Notes: a model not told the origin generated them from the sequence alone. A DNA stretch of 64,000 nucleotides from Paludibacter propionicigenes WB4 (GCF_000183135.1 NC_014734.1:1364001-1428000); one strand, 5' to 3'; positions 43,123 to 52,978 are shown, counted from the first letter of the stretch. Program-made: numbers and translations.

Positions 43123-43878
43123 ATGTTAGCAAAACGTATCATCCCCTGTCTGGATATCAAAAATGGACAAACAGTGAAAGGCATTAATTTCGAGAACATT
43201 ACCGATGTTGGTGATCCGGTAGAGCTAGGAGCTCTATATGCCCAAATGGGTGCCGATGAATTGGTGTTTCTGGATATCACTGCAACCAACGAGAAACGTA
43301 AAACTTTATCGGAACTCGTTACACGCATTGCCAAACATATTAATATTCCATTCACTGTAGGTGGAGGTATTTCAAGCGTGGAAGATGTATCGGTGTTACT
43401 TGCATGTGGCGCTGATAAAATTTCCGTAAACACATCAGCCGTTCGCAATCCACAGTTAATAAGCGATTTAGCATCTCAGTTTGGAAGTCAATGCGTAGTA
43501 CTGGCAATTGATACCAAATACATTGATGGAGAATGGTTTGTATTCCTCAATGGCGGTAGAATTCCTACGGACATTAAGACAGTCGAGTGGGCAAAACAAG
43601 CGGTTGCACTTGGAGCCGGAGAAATATTGTTGACATCGATGAATAACGACGGCACCAAAGACGGATTTGCCTTAGACATTACGTGTGCCGTTTCCGAAGC
43701 TGTAAATGTGCCGGTCATTGCCAGTGGCGGTGCAGGAACTATGGAACACTTTGTAGAAGTATTTGATGCAGGAAAGGCTGATGCAGCACTGGCAGCAAGC
43801 ATATTTCACTACAAAGAGATTGGCATTCCCGAATTAAAAATGTTTCTGAAAGAAAAAGGTGTTGAAGTTAGAATTTAG
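43123..43878 (+). CDS. hisF: Imidazole glycerol phosphate synthase, cyclase subunit
   Basis: The cyclase half of the enzyme that makes imidazole glycerol phosphate in histidine biosynthesis. It starts [19 protein letters not shown], with catalytic D11, and has VLAIDTKY with catalytic D130. The phosphate-binding segments VGGGISS and [11 protein letters not shown] are present. Length (251) is normal. No other his gene, and in particular no hisH glutaminase, is near. It follows mtaB in the same direction and converges with the PAP2 gene three bases away. It is either an isolated his gene or a second copy; the intact residues speak for normal activity. Confidence 0.93.
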   Translation: MLAKRIIPCLDIKNGQTVKGINFENITDVGDPVELGALYAQMGADELVFLDITATNEKRKTLSELVTRIAKHINIPFTVGGGISSVEDVSVLLACGADKISVNTSAVRNPQLISDLASQFGSQCVVLAIDTKYIDGEWFVFLNGGRIPTDIKTVEWAKQAVALGAGEILLTSMNNDGTKDGFALDITCAVSEAVNVPVIASGGAGTMEHFVEVFDAGKADAALAASIFHYKEIGIPELKMFLKEKGVEVRI

Positions 43879-43881
43879 TCT

Positions 43882-44550
43882 TTAGCTGACGAAACTATAC
43901 ACAATTATTCCCAAAAAACTTAAGCCCAGCACTGAAACCGGGACTAAAGCCACTGGTCTTTCTATTTCAGTATATGCTTCGTGCTTTAGCAAGCTCGGAC
44001 GATACTTGTATATAAACCCATAACAAATAGAAGCAGCCAGAGCACCTATAACTGCTCCACCCAAAATGTCTAACGGATAATGCACACCGAGATAAATTCT
44101 GGAATAGGCTGTGATAATAGCCCATGCAAATATTGAAAAACTATAAGCTTTCTGTTTTAAAAGCAACGATGAGAGCAATGCAAAACCTACTGCATTTGAA
44201 GCATGAGATGAGGCGAATCCATACATACCACCAGCATAACCTTTCACTAAGTGTATTATATCTTTAAGCTCATCAACATGAGATGGACGAAGCCGCTTAA
44301 CAAGGTTTTTCAACAAACCGGACGCGACCTGATCGGAAATAACAATACATATAACCAGAGCCAAAACAAGCCAAATAGATTCTCGCTTCCAATGCTTTAC
44401 CAAAACAAACAAAACGGCAATGTACAAAGGCACCCAAGTCATCTTATAGCTTACAGCGTACATGAATTGGTCAAAAAATGGAGAATGAAGCCCATTAATC
44501 AATAAAAACAGATTTAGATCTAACTGTTTTATCACTTCGATTAGATTCAT
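43882..44550 (-). CDS. PAP2 family membrane phosphatase
   Basis: A six-helix membrane phosphatase of the PAP2 superfamily, acting on lipid phosphates or undecaprenyl pyrophosphate at the periplasmic face. The three signature parts are present: KRLRPSH, then GFASSHASNAVG and SRIYLGVHYPLDILGG, with the catalytic histidines and arginines. It is 222 residues long. It is the last minus-strand gene after batE, with a 59-bp gap, and may be co-transcribed with the Bat operon. The function could be undecaprenyl phosphate recycling or lipid A dephosphorylation. Confidence 0.9.
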   Translation of the reverse strand: MNLIEVIKQLDLNLFLLINGLHSPFFDQFMYAVSYKMTWVPLYIAVLFVLVKHWKRESIWLVLALVICIVISDQVASGLLKNLVKRLRPSHVDELKDIIHLVKGYAGGMYGFASSHASNAVGFALLSSLLLKQKAYSFSIFAWAIITAYSRIYLGVHYPLDILGGAVIGALAASICYGFIYKYRPSLLKHEAYTEIERPVALVPVSVLGLSFLGIIVYSFVS

Positions 44551-44609
44551 AATCTGATTATTATATGATTAGTTTGTGATTTAATGACATGAAAGAACTA
44601 ATTGATTTA

Positions 44610-45362
44610 TTAGATCTTTTCAATATTTGCTTGCTCAACCCAGCCTACGTTTCCGTTTCCCAGTTTAATTTCAGTCCAATTGCCTAACGTGCTCTTTACT
44701 TTCACCTTAGTTCCTTCGTGCAACTGGAATAAATCTGTTCCGCTTTTATCCGGTGAACTCTTAACCGTCACTACTCCCACCATAACAATTGCTTCTCTAT
44801 GATTCACTAACTGATCTTTACGTATTCCCGAGAATATGAAAGTAGCAAAACAAACCAACAGTAAAGATACTGCTACCTGAAAAGACAGCTTGCGTATGAA
44901 ATGCGTTGACCCGAAAATAAAAAGAAAGATTAGTATAAGAGTAACAACAAATAACGCGACGCTAATTCCTAACCATTGGTTTGAGGTAAGCATCTTAATA
45001 AAATTCTGAATCCAACGACTTAAGAAAAAAGTAGAAGACTGCATCGAATTATCAACCACCTTTGTTTGAGCAAGTTCCAGATTAAATCTGGCATCATCGT
45101 ACGATGGAGACAATCTTAAAGCCCGTTCATAATTCAGAATAGAACGTCCAATTTCATTTGATTTATAGTACGCATTGCCAAGATTAAAATACAGTTCCGG
45201 AGCAACACCTTGATTGCTTAATATCGTTTCGTATTGCTTAGCAGCAGAAGTATAATCGCCTTTTGTGTACAAATTGTTAGCCTGACTCACAGCATCAGAT
45301 TGAGCCATTGTCAATGAGCTAAAAGCAGTTAAGATGGATATAAACAGAATGATACGTTTCAT
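44610..45362 (-). CDS. batE: BatE, TPR and SH3-domain protein
   Basis: The last Bat-operon protein, periplasmic or membrane-bound. It has a signal peptide (MKRIILFISILTAFSSLTMA), TPR repeats around residues 25-95 with YFNLGNAYYKSNEIGRSILN, two membrane helices near 125-180 and a C-terminal SH3-like domain with VKVKSTLGNWTEIKLGNGNVGW. The frame extends to 45485 over the end of batD, but I use the ATG at 45362, which provides the signal peptide. Bat proteins are linked to oxygen and stress tolerance in Bacteroides; their molecular role is unsettled. The gap to batD is 16 bp. Confidence 0.9.
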   Translation of the reverse strand: MKRIILFISILTAFSSLTMAQSDAVSQANNLYTKGDYTSAAKQYETILSNQGVAPELYFNLGNAYYKSNEIGRSILNYERALRLSPSYDDARFNLELAQTKVVDNSMQSSTFFLSRWIQNFIKMLTSNQWLGISVALFVVTLILIFLFIFGSTHFIRKLSFQVAVSLLLVCFATFIFSGIRKDQLVNHREAIVMVGVVTVKSSPDKSGTDLFQLHEGTKVKVKSTLGNWTEIKLGNGNVGWVEQANIEKI

Positions 45363-45378
45363 ATAAATTATACGTTTA

Positions 45379-47208
45379 CTATTTTTTGAAAATTTCTTCA
45401 AGATTACTAATAGCCTGAATTGTTTCGGCATATAAATCACCCATTTCTTGCTGACCCGAATTCGGAGCAAAGCGTGCAAACTCACAGGTATTCAGAATAT
45501 CAATGAATTTATTTATATGTGTCTGTTCTACCTGATGATTGAGCAACTCAGTTTCTACATTATCTTTTGTAAGCGAAGATACCGGAATGGATAACTTATC
45601 ACTCAAATAAGTCCATGTTGCCTTCATCACTTCTTCGTAGAATTTATCTTTATTTCCCTCTTTCAGCAATTTCTGGGCTAGCTTCAATCGCTTCTGGGCT
45701 AATTTATTTGCTTTCTTGTTTTTCACTAAACTGATATCAGCATTCTCTTTTGCCTGTTTACGGAAAATGAAGAATAGTAACAGAGAAATTAAAAGCGGAA
45801 TAAGGTATAACAGCCAACTAATATAAGTCCCAAAAACAGGCTCTTCCTCTTTTGAAAGTTTAAATTTATTCGTTTGAATAAATCTAATATCCTTGCTAAT
45901 TTGCTTTACATCCTGCTTATCTACATAGCTACTAACCACGGTTGGGCTTTCACCTCCTGCACCTTTCTCAACCTGTAGATTATAAACAGGAGTTCGCAAT
46001 GTTTTATATGTTTTTGACTGAATATCAAAATAGGAAAATTCGGCAGACGGTATTTCAAACTTACCTGAATGACGGGGAATAAACATATATTCAATGACCT
46101 TACTTCCTGATAACCCAACTGATGAATTTTTGAAGTTGTTTACAACTTTTGGATCGTACGTCTCAAAACCATCAGGGAACTTTAAAACCGGATTCTTAAT
46201 CAGTTTCATATTTCCACCACCTTCTATAGAAACTTTGATAGTTACAGCATCGTTGGTTTTAACCTGAGTTGCTGAGATAGTGGAATTCATATTAAAACGA
46301 CCTACTGTACCGCTAAATGTAGCCGGTTTTCCAGCCGGAAGCGCGTTCACATTAATTTTCACAGCCGGCGCAGTGATAATTTTGGAAACATTGGTATACG
46401 AGTCGAAAAAATCATCGAATATACTTCGTACTGCTGTCCGATTCTTCACCTGAACCACTGCTTCAAAGTTCCATTTATCAAGTTGCAAAACACCCGAATG
46501 CTGTGGATAAAGTAAAAATTTATATAGAACAACCGATGTATAATTTCTTCCTTTATAATTCTCAAGCGCAAATTGTTTGTTAGTAGGCTGATCAATGTCT
46601 TGCTTCATAAAGCCTGTGAAATCAATCATTTTCTTGGGACTACATTGAACCACATCTACCAAAGTATATAGCTTGTAAGTTACCAAAATAGCTTCCTGCT
46701 CATACACATTGGTCTTAGATACATCAGCTCGTATAAAAAGATTATCATTGGTGATAGAGGTCTGAGCACCTGATCCTGCATTTCCGCCTCTTCCTCCCTG
46801 TGACTTTGGTTGCGCATCTGCAGGCAGAACCTTTATAGACACTCCATTAGAGGTGTATTTCTGTCCTCCAACAATTATACTAGCGGATGAAATAGCAAAA
46901 GTTCCTGTTTTTTGAGCCTGGAGCGTATAAGTATAAGAAGTGGATTCTGTGGATGATTGTCGTCCATTAATTATCTGAATACTTGAGCTGTGCGACTGAA
47001 AAGGACCGGCCAACACATCGAAATTTGTTATCTCCGGTACGCGTAAATCTCTTCCTGCTGCATTAATGGTGTAAACCAATTGAAATGGCGTATTCAAAAC
47101 AACTGTAGATGGAGCCGATGCTGAAAAACGCACAGGCTCATCAGCTTTTACTATAACGGCGTTTAGCAAAAAAAACGTTAGCGATATAAATATAATTCTG
47201 CGTTTCAT
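45379..47208 (-). CDS. batD: BatD, large beta-domain membrane protein
   Basis: A 609-residue envelope protein of the BatD family (PF13584). An N-terminal signal sequence (MKRRIIFISLTFFLLNAVIV) precedes several Ig-like beta domains with YTINAAGRDLRVPEI and NVNALPAGKPATFSG. A single membrane helix at about residues 468-488 (SWLLYLIPLLISLLLFFIF) leads to a cytoplasmic helical tail of about 120 residues with LTKDNVETELL and CEFARFAP. A central Gly-rich stretch (SQGGRGGNAGSGAQ) is a linker. It would sit on the outer face of the inner membrane with the VWA proteins BatA and BatB. Length is normal. Confidence 0.92.
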   Translation of the reverse strand: MKRRIIFISLTFFLLNAVIVKADEPVRFSASAPSTVVLNTPFQLVYTINAAGRDLRVPEITNFDVLAGPFQSHSSSIQIINGRQSSTESTSYTYTLQAQKTGTFAISSASIIVGGQKYTSNGVSIKVLPADAQPKSQGGRGGNAGSGAQTSITNDNLFIRADVSKTNVYEQEAILVTYKLYTLVDVVQCSPKKMIDFTGFMKQDIDQPTNKQFALENYKGRNYTSVVLYKFLLYPQHSGVLQLDKWNFEAVVQVKNRTAVRSIFDDFFDSYTNVSKIITAPAVKINVNALPAGKPATFSGTVGRFNMNSTISATQVKTNDAVTIKVSIEGGGNMKLIKNPVLKFPDGFETYDPKVVNNFKNSSVGLSGSKVIEYMFIPRHSGKFEIPSAEFSYFDIQSKTYKTLRTPVYNLQVEKGAGGESPTVVSSYVDKQDVKQISKDIRFIQTNKFKLSKEEEPVFGTYISWLLYLIPLLISLLLFFIFRKQAKENADISLVKNKKANKLAQKRLKLAQKLLKEGNKDKFYEEVMKATWTYLSDKLSIPVSSLTKDNVETELLNHQVEQTHINKFIDILNTCEFARFAPNSGQQEMGDLYAETIQAISNLEEIFKK

Positions 47209-47249
47209 ACTATTTTATTTCAAATCAAGCTTTTCTTTCTAATTTATAA

Positions 47250-47909
47250 TTACCAATCTTTTTCAGCTTTCTTGTTTGTCCTCGGCTGTTGCTTTTTAGC
47301 TTTGTCTTGTGCGTTCTTCTCGTCCTGCTGTAATGCATCAAGTATCTGTTGAGCATTATCCTTAGACATTTGCTGCTGCTGAGGTTGAGGCTTAGGCTGA
47401 GGTTGCTGAGGCTGTGGTTGAGGTTTTGGATCTTGCTTTTGCTGATCTTGTTTTTTATCCTTGTTCTTATCTTTGTTTTGCTTCTTCAATAGTGCTTGCG
47501 CATAAGCCAAATTATAACGGGTTTCGTTATCTTTAGGATTTTTCTTCAATGCCATCTCATAAGCCTTTATACTCTCCTCTATTTTGTTATCGAGCAATAA
47601 AGAATTTCCGGTATTATGAAAGGCTGCCGCAATTTTTTCTTTTTCATCCGGCTTGATGGATATCGCATTATTGTACCTTTCCAGCGCTTCAGAATATTTC
47701 TTTTGTCTGAACAAAGCATTACCCAAATTGTAGTTGGCCTCAAATGATCTTGGATTTTTCAATAATCCTTTTCTGTAAGCTATTTCGGCATCAGTGAACT
47801 TCGATGATTTATACAATTTATTTCCTGCCCTGACATCATCGCTTTCTTTTTGAGCTGCAACCGGAACGACTACTAAACTCATAAACAATATGTATATTAT
47901 CTTTTTCAT
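47250..47909 (-). CDS. batC: BatC, TPR protein
   Basis: A TPR protein with signal peptide MKKIIYILFMSLVVVPVAAQ. Three TPR units lie at about residues 35-140, including NPRSFEANYNLGNALFRQKK and NPKDNETRYNLAYAQALLKK. The C-terminal part is a lysine-, glutamine- and proline-rich low-complexity tail (about 145-215). The ATG at 47909 is preferred over one at 47918 because it gives a compact signal peptide. It would assemble the periplasmic Bat complex through TPR contacts. The gap to batB is 24 bp. Confidence 0.88.
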   Translation of the reverse strand: MKKIIYILFMSLVVVPVAAQKESDDVRAGNKLYKSSKFTDAEIAYRKGLLKNPRSFEANYNLGNALFRQKKYSEALERYNNAISIKPDEKEKIAAAFHNTGNSLLLDNKIEESIKAYEMALKKNPKDNETRYNLAYAQALLKKQNKDKNKDKKQDQQKQDPKPQPQPQQPQPKPQPQQQQMSKDNAQQILDALQQDEKNAQDKAKKQQPRTNKKAEKDW

Positions 47910-47933
47910 TGAATGCATTTTAAAAAAATGTCA

Positions 47934-48974
47934 TTATTTCGTGACCTTATCTTTTAAATCAAAAATTTTAATTTTGCTGAGTCTTTTGTTTTTTCTATCA
48001 AAAATGAAAAAATCTATCACTAATATCAACAGAGCCAACAAAGCAAACGACTGAAATTGTTCGTTGTATTCCGAATAAGAAGTTGATTTCAAATCGGATT
48101 TTGCAAGCTTATCCAGTTCCTTGTTTATTACCTTATAAGCTCCATTTGTATTATCTGCATGAACGTAAACTCCCTTACCGGCCAACGCAATCTCTTTACA
48201 CATTTGTTCGTTCAGCTTCGAGACCACAACATTTCCATCTTTATCCTTCCGAAAGCTCATGGTACCCGGAACAGGAATAGGAGCACCATCAGTTTTCCCC
48301 ATACCTATTACGTTTACAATTATATTATTCTCAGCAGCCAGTTTAGCAGCACCTATAGCATCATCCTCATGATTTTCACCATCAGTAATTAAAATTATTG
48401 CTTTCCCCGCCTCACTTTTAGCTCCAAACGACTTGATGGCTAAATCAAGCGCACTGCCAATAGCTGTTCCCTGACGAGGTACTAACTCCGGCGAGATATT
48501 TGATAAAAACATCTTTGCTGAAACGTAATCGACAGTGATAGGTAGCTGTGTGTAAGCATCTCCTGCAAAAACCACCAGACCGACTTTATCATCATTCATA
48601 TCATCAACCAGCTTTGACAAAATCTGCTTGGCATTTTCGAGCCTGCTTGGCAACACATCCTGTGCTAACATGGAGTTTGAGACATCTAATGCAATCATAA
48701 CCTCAATTCCTTTACGTTTTTCTTTTTCCTGTTTTAATCCGAACTGAGGTTGCGCCAAAACTATGGTCAATAGAAAAACTACCACCAGTTGAAAATAAAA
48801 CTTTAGCTGTGGCCTGACTTTAGATACGTTTGGCATCAATTGAGCCAAAATATCCGGATTTCCAAACTTAGCGATATTCCTGCGCTTTTGAATGCTGGTA
48901 TAAATAAATACACCTATTAATAACGGGATTAAAAGGAGTAAAAATAAATATTCAGGATGAGCAAATCTAAACAT
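47934..48974 (-). CDS. batB: BatB, VWA-domain membrane protein
   Basis: A membrane-anchored von Willebrand A protein. Two helices at the N-terminus (about 8-26 and 58-76) precede the VWA domain, whose metal site reads MIALDVSNSMLAQDV with DxSxS. TAIGSALDLAIKSF and LITDGENHEDDAIGA complete the MIDAS-type motif. A final helix (LLALLILVIDFFIF) lies near residues 310-325. It is very similar in layout to BatA; together they form a VWA pair typical of the Bat system. Length is 346 residues, as expected. Confidence 0.93.
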   Translation of the reverse strand: MFRFAHPEYLFLLLLIPLLIGVFIYTSIQKRRNIAKFGNPDILAQLMPNVSKVRPQLKFYFQLVVVFLLTIVLAQPQFGLKQEKEKRKGIEVMIALDVSNSMLAQDVLPSRLENAKQILSKLVDDMNDDKVGLVVFAGDAYTQLPITVDYVSAKMFLSNISPELVPRQGTAIGSALDLAIKSFGAKSEAGKAIILITDGENHEDDAIGAAKLAAENNIIVNVIGMGKTDGAPIPVPGTMSFRKDKDGNVVVSKLNEQMCKEIALAGKGVYVHADNTNGAYKVINKELDKLAKSDLKSTSYSEYNEQFQSFALLALLILVIDFFIFDRKNKRLSKIKIFDLKDKVTK

Positions 48975-49031
48975 TATGTTTTATGTAGTTTGAATAGTTT
49001 AACAATGATATAATACCTTATTGTGCAACAA

Positions 49032-50015
49032 TTAAGGTATTTTTCTGAAAACGGTATTTCTGAGAAGAATTTCTAAAATCAGGAATACAAATGCAAATAT
49101 GCTGAACAGGTAAAATTGCTCATCTTTCTTGCTATATTGTTGAATCTTGATTCTGGTTTTCTCCAACTTATCTATTTCCTGGTATATATTACGCAGTTTA
49201 GAGTTATCTGTTGCACCAAAGTACTTACCTCCTGTAAGATTTGCAATATTTTCTAAAGATTTGGCATCAAATTCCGATTGAACTCGCTGATATTGGATTC
49301 CCATTGGAGTTGAAACAGGTATATTTATTACACCATGAGTTCCTACACCGATAGTGTAAATTCTGATACCAAAAGTTTTTGCTATCTCTGCTGCTGTGAT
49401 AGGGGCTATATCTCCACTATTGTTAGATCCATCAGTAAGAAGGATAATAACCTTAGATTTTGATTTTCCATCTTTAATTCTGTTTACGGCATTAGCCAAT
49501 CCAAGTCCGATAGCAGTTCCATCTTCAATCATACCATTGTTTACACCATTGAAGAGATTAACCAACACGGCATGATCTGTTGTTAACGGACATTGAGTAA
49601 AACTTTCGCGTGCAAAGATAACTAAACCGATGTTGTCATTAGGACGTGATAGTATAAACTCTGTAGCAACAGATTTGGCAGCTTCCAGTCTGGTAGGCTT
49701 GATATCTCCGGCCAACATGGTACTGGAAATATCCAGAGCCATCATAATATCAATTCCTTCAGTATTTTGCGTACGCCAGCTATTCGAAGCCTGAGGCCTT
49801 GCCAATGCTATAATAAGGCATGCAATTACCAATATTCTGAGAACAAACGGAATATGCCTCAGCTTAATTTTTTTGCTTTGTGGAAACTGCTTTAAGTTGC
49901 GATGCGCTGAAATCTGTAAGCTGGCATCTGACTTGTGCAGCTCCCATACGTACCAAAATACTATTGGAATAAGCAGTAGCAGTAAAAACAAATATTCAGG
50001 GTTATGGAATGTCAT
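49032..50015 (-). CDS. batA: BatA, VWA-domain membrane protein
   Basis: The first VWA protein of the Bat operon. It starts MTFHNPEYLFLLLLLIP at the ATG at 50015; a longer frame to 50054 overlaps the neighbouring stop and is rejected. Two N-terminal helices are followed by the VWA domain with MMALDISSTMLAGDI as metal site, TAIGLGLANAVNRI and ILLTDGSNNSGD. A C-terminal helix FYLFSIFAFVFLILEILL anchors the end. The tail ends with basic residues. BatA and BatB share the same order of parts. It lies 35 bp downstream of the DUF4381-like gene. Confidence 0.93.
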   Translation of the reverse strand: MTFHNPEYLFLLLLLIPIVFWYVWELHKSDASLQISAHRNLKQFPQSKKIKLRHIPFVLRILVIACLIIALARPQASNSWRTQNTEGIDIMMALDISSTMLAGDIKPTRLEAAKSVATEFILSRPNDNIGLVIFARESFTQCPLTTDHAVLVNLFNGVNNGMIEDGTAIGLGLANAVNRIKDGKSKSKVIILLTDGSNNSGDIAPITAAEIAKTFGIRIYTIGVGTHGVINIPVSTPMGIQYQRVQSEFDAKSLENIANLTGGKYFGATDNSKLRNIYQEIDKLEKTRIKIQQYSKKDEQFYLFSIFAFVFLILEILLRNTVFRKIP

Positions 50016-50050
50016 TGTTATATTTAAATTATAAAAAATGAAAGCTAAAA

Positions 50051-51025
50051 TCAATTGATTACATCAGTTGATTTTTCGTTTTTAATTTCTTCGACCGGTT
50101 TTACATCCTCCACTTTTGTCTGGCTGATGAACAAGTATGCATTCTGAAGACTCAACTCATGTTCTTCAGGCAAAGCATTCCACTTGGCAAATTTCACTAA
50201 ATCAGCCAGATTCAAAATCTGTTGCAAATTAAGATATGCCGATTTCTTTTCCAACTTAAGCCAACGTAAATGATCTAAAATTTCTTCCGAGGTCATTTCC
50301 ATGCTGTTGACATCAAAGATTCTTTCAATATACTCGCGGATTACGTCGGTCAACTCAGTGTGATACTCTTTATACCTTCCTTGCTGCCACGACTTTTCCT
50401 GTTTAATCTTATCTAACTGATTAAGAGCCACAACATGAGCCGGTAAAAGTAATTTTATCTCTTTATCACTCAAAACAGGCTTTTTCTTGATAAACTTTTC
50501 ATAAATGATATATAAAGCAACCAGTAATCCAAGAATTATAAACCCAAGCAGCACTCTTAAAAAGAAACTGCCCCAATTAAACTTTGAATTAAAAACAGGT
50601 TTGATATCAGCAATTTTATGCGAAGCTGTATCAATTTTAAATGGCTGAACAACCTTGAGAGAAAGAGACTTTGACCAAACAGTATCTCCATTCAGTACAA
50701 AAGGGAACGGAGGTATGTAAATTAGCGAATCTTTAAACGATGTAACCGTATAACGATGAGAAACAAGAAGTTGTCCATCAGGAGATTTTGCAGTATCAGC
50801 TTTCACAGGTTCTACTGTTTCCAGTCCACCAACAATAGTGTCGGAAAAAAGCGGCATTATCACGTGCTGTTTTGGCTGTTGAGAAACTACAAAAGTCAGA
50901 TTCGTTTGATTTCCAATCCAGATAACAGCTGAGTCTAAACGAGCACTAACCGTTATTTTCTGAGCATGCACTTGTACACACCCAAAAACGAAGATTATTA
51001 TTGCTAAAAAAAGAGATTTTCTCAT
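50051..51025 (-). CDS. Membrane protein of the moxR-bat operon (DUF4381-like)
   Basis: A 324-residue protein with signal peptide MRKSLFLAIIIFVFGCVQVHA, a beta-rich domain to about residue 145 (VIWIGNQTNLTFVVSQQP and DSLIYIPPFPF), one membrane helix at about 152-172 (FFLRVLLGFIILGLLVALYI) and a cytoplasmic helical tail with YKEYHTELTDVIREYIERIF and SEEILDHLRWL. The tail resembles the end of DUF4381 proteins found in moxR-VWA operons. It lies between DUF58 and batA, as in other Bacteroidales. Its role is unknown; topology suggests it links periplasmic Bat parts to cytoplasmic DUF58 or MoxR proteins. Confidence 0.82.
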   Translation of the reverse strand: MRKSLFLAIIIFVFGCVQVHAQKITVSARLDSAVIWIGNQTNLTFVVSQQPKQHVIMPLFSDTIVGGLETVEPVKADTAKSPDGQLLVSHRYTVTSFKDSLIYIPPFPFVLNGDTVWSKSLSLKVVQPFKIDTASHKIADIKPVFNSKFNWGSFFLRVLLGFIILGLLVALYIIYEKFIKKKPVLSDKEIKLLLPAHVVALNQLDKIKQEKSWQQGRYKEYHTELTDVIREYIERIFDVNSMEMTSEEILDHLRWLKLEKKSAYLNLQQILNLADLVKFAKWNALPEEHELSLQNAYLFISQTKVEDVKPVEEIKNEKSTDVIN

Positions 51026-51051
51026 ACAAATTTTAAATTGTCAATCATTCT

Positions 51052-51918
51052 TTATGCTCTCATCTTGAATAACTTCATCAAAGCTCGAACGTAATCGTCG
51101 GAAGTACTCATAGAGACCAAATCAACACCGGATTTCGTAAAGGCTTTCTGCAGAGCCAACTGCCCTTCTCCCCAAGCGTGTTTAAACGTTGTTCGAAGCC
51201 TTTTATCGGAAGTATCTACCCAAACCCGTTCACCCGATTCTGCATCTTTCAGTTTTATTAAACCTACATTCGGCAGTTCGGTTTCACGAATATCATAAAC
51301 CTGCATAGCAACCACATCATGCTTTCTGCTTGCAATGGTCAAATCTCTTTCAAAATTGGTATCAATAAAATCGGAAATAATAAATGCTGTTGAACTTTTC
51401 TTAATTGCGTTTGTAAGGTAGCGTAATGCTCCGGCAATATCAGTTTTGTTACTCTCCGGCTCGAAATCAATTAATTCCCTGATAATTTGGAGAACATGTT
51501 TTTTCCCTTTTTTAGGAGGAATAAATTTCTCTATTTTATCGGAAAAGAATATCACTCCGATTTTATCGTTATTCTGAATGGTTGAAAAAGCAAGTGTAGC
51601 AGCCACTTCGGTAAAAATATCCTTCTTTAACTGTGATACGGTACCAAACTCACGACTACCAGATACATCAATTAACAGTACCACTGTCAATTCACGTTCT
51701 TCTTCAAAAACCTTTATATACGGATGCCCAAAACGCGCAGTCACATTCCAATCAATCGACCTGATATCATCGCCGTACTGATATTCACGCACTTCGGCAA
51801 AGGTCATTCCACGACCCTTGAAAGCTGAATGGTATTCTCCTGCGAAAATATTCTTCGACAAACCACGTGTCTTAATCTCTATCTTCCGTACCTTCTTTAA
51901 TAATTCACTGGTTTCCAC
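51052..51918 (-). CDS. DUF58 family protein
   Basis: A DUF58 protein with a VWA-like domain. It has the family core IFAGEYHSAFKGRGM, VREYQYGDDIRSIDWNVTAR and KVFEEERELTVVLLIDVSGS, where the last gives the DxSxS metal site. It is cytoplasmic with no membrane helix. The frame can begin at a TTG at 51954, but the GTG at 51918 gives the family-like start (VETSELLKKVRKIEIKT) and the usual length of about 288. It lies 28 bp below moxR and is expected to work with it; the MoxR-DUF58-VWA trio is a conserved chaperone-like system. Confidence 0.9.
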   Translation of the reverse strand: METSELLKKVRKIEIKTRGLSKNIFAGEYHSAFKGRGMTFAEVREYQYGDDIRSIDWNVTARFGHPYIKVFEEERELTVVLLIDVSGSREFGTVSQLKKDIFTEVAATLAFSTIQNNDKIGVIFFSDKIEKFIPPKKGKKHVLQIIRELIDFEPESNKTDIAGALRYLTNAIKKSSTAFIISDFIDTNFERDLTIASRKHDVVAMQVYDIRETELPNVGLIKLKDAESGERVWVDTSDKRLRTTFKHAWGEGQLALQKAFTKSGVDLVSMSTSDDYVRALMKLFKMRA

Positions 51919-51982
51919 GTATTCAATTTGTTTATTATCAATACCAATTTTCAATCACAACAAACAACATGTGAATAGTTCA

Positions 51983-52978
51983 TTATGGCACTTCAACTGT
52001 ATTCAAAATTTCAGTTATAATTTCGTCGGAAGTCATATTGTTAGCTTCAGCTTCATAACTTAACCCAATACGGTGACGCAATACATCATAACAAACTGCA
52101 CGTATATCTTCCGGAATCACGTAACCTCTTCGTTTAATGAATGCATAAGCGCGCGCTGCCAATGCCAAATTAATTGAGGCACGAGGTGAAGCACCAAATG
52201 ATATCATTTCTTTTAAAGAATCCAAACCATAATCCTGTGGAAAACGGGTTGCAAAAACAATATCTACAATGTAACGTTCAATTTTTTCGTCAATATAAAC
52301 CTGACGAACAATATCACGGGCTTCGATAATATCTTTTGGAGTCAGAATTGGAAGTACGGTTGGTTTATCCTTCAACAAGTTCTGGCGGATAATCAATTTT
52401 TCTTCTTCTTTCTTAGGATAATTAATTATCACTTTCAACATAAAACGGTCTACCTGAGCTTCTGGTAAAGGATAAGTTCCCTCCTGCTCTATCGGGTTCT
52501 GAGTGGCCATTACCAAAAATGGCTCTTCCAGCTTGTAAGTCTGATCACCGATAGTCACCTGACGTTCCTGCATCGCTTCAAGCAAAGCACTCTGAACTTT
52601 GGCCGGAGCACGGTTTATTTCATCAGCTAAAACAAGGTTCGCAAAAATAGGCCCTTTTCTAATGCTGAATTCTTCTTTCTTTTGGCTATAAATCATTGTT
52701 CCGATAACATCAGCAGGCAGTAAATCCGGAGTAAACTGGATTCTACTATAATTACCTTTTATCAAATCTGACAATGTTTTGATGGCCAGAGTTTTTGCCA
52801 ATCCGGGTACACCCTCGAGTAAAATGTGTCCATCTGAAAGTAAACCAATCAATAACGACTCTACCAAGTGTTTTTGACCGACAATTACTTTATCCATCCC
52901 CATGGTTAATGCATCAACAAATGAACTTTGTTTTTCTATGCGTTCATTAAGTTCCCTAATATCAACAGATTGAATCAT
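51983..52978 (-). CDS. moxR: MoxR-type AAA+ ATPase
   Basis: A MoxR-family AAA+ ATPase of 331 residues. Walker A is LLEGVPGLAKTL near residues 53-64 and Walker B LVLADEINRAPAK near 113-125. The sensor segment VMATQNPIEQEGTYPLPEAQ and VDRF follow, with a C-terminal lid domain ending in DVLRHRIGLSYEAEAN. It heads the Bat operon (moxR, DUF58, DUF4381-like, batA-E, PAP2). MoxR ATPases with VWA partners are thought to act as chaperones for metal or cofactor insertion. It has its own promoter at 53016-53023. Confidence 0.93.
   Translation of the reverse strand: MIQSVDIRELNERIEKQSSFVDALTMGMDKVIVGQKHLVESLLIGLLSDGHILLEGVPGLAKTLAIKTLSDLIKGNYSRIQFTPDLLPADVIGTMIYSQKKEEFSIRKGPIFANLVLADEINRAPAKVQSALLEAMQERQVTIGDQTYKLEEPFLVMATQNPIEQEGTYPLPEAQVDRFMLKVIINYPKKEEEKLIIRQNLLKDKPTVLPILTPKDIIEARDIVRQVYIDEKIERYIVDIVFATRFPQDYGLDSLKEMISFGASPRASINLALAARAYAFIKRRGYVIPEDIRAVCYDVLRHRIGLSYEAEANNMTSDEIITEILNTVEVP

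Noticed and set aside
43065-43802. Minus-strand frames over hisF
   Set aside because: They are shadows of a strongly conserved gene; their composition follows its codons.
47250-47410. Poly-Q/P/K tail of BatC as a frameshift artefact
   Set aside because: The frame is intact and low-complexity tails are usual in this family.
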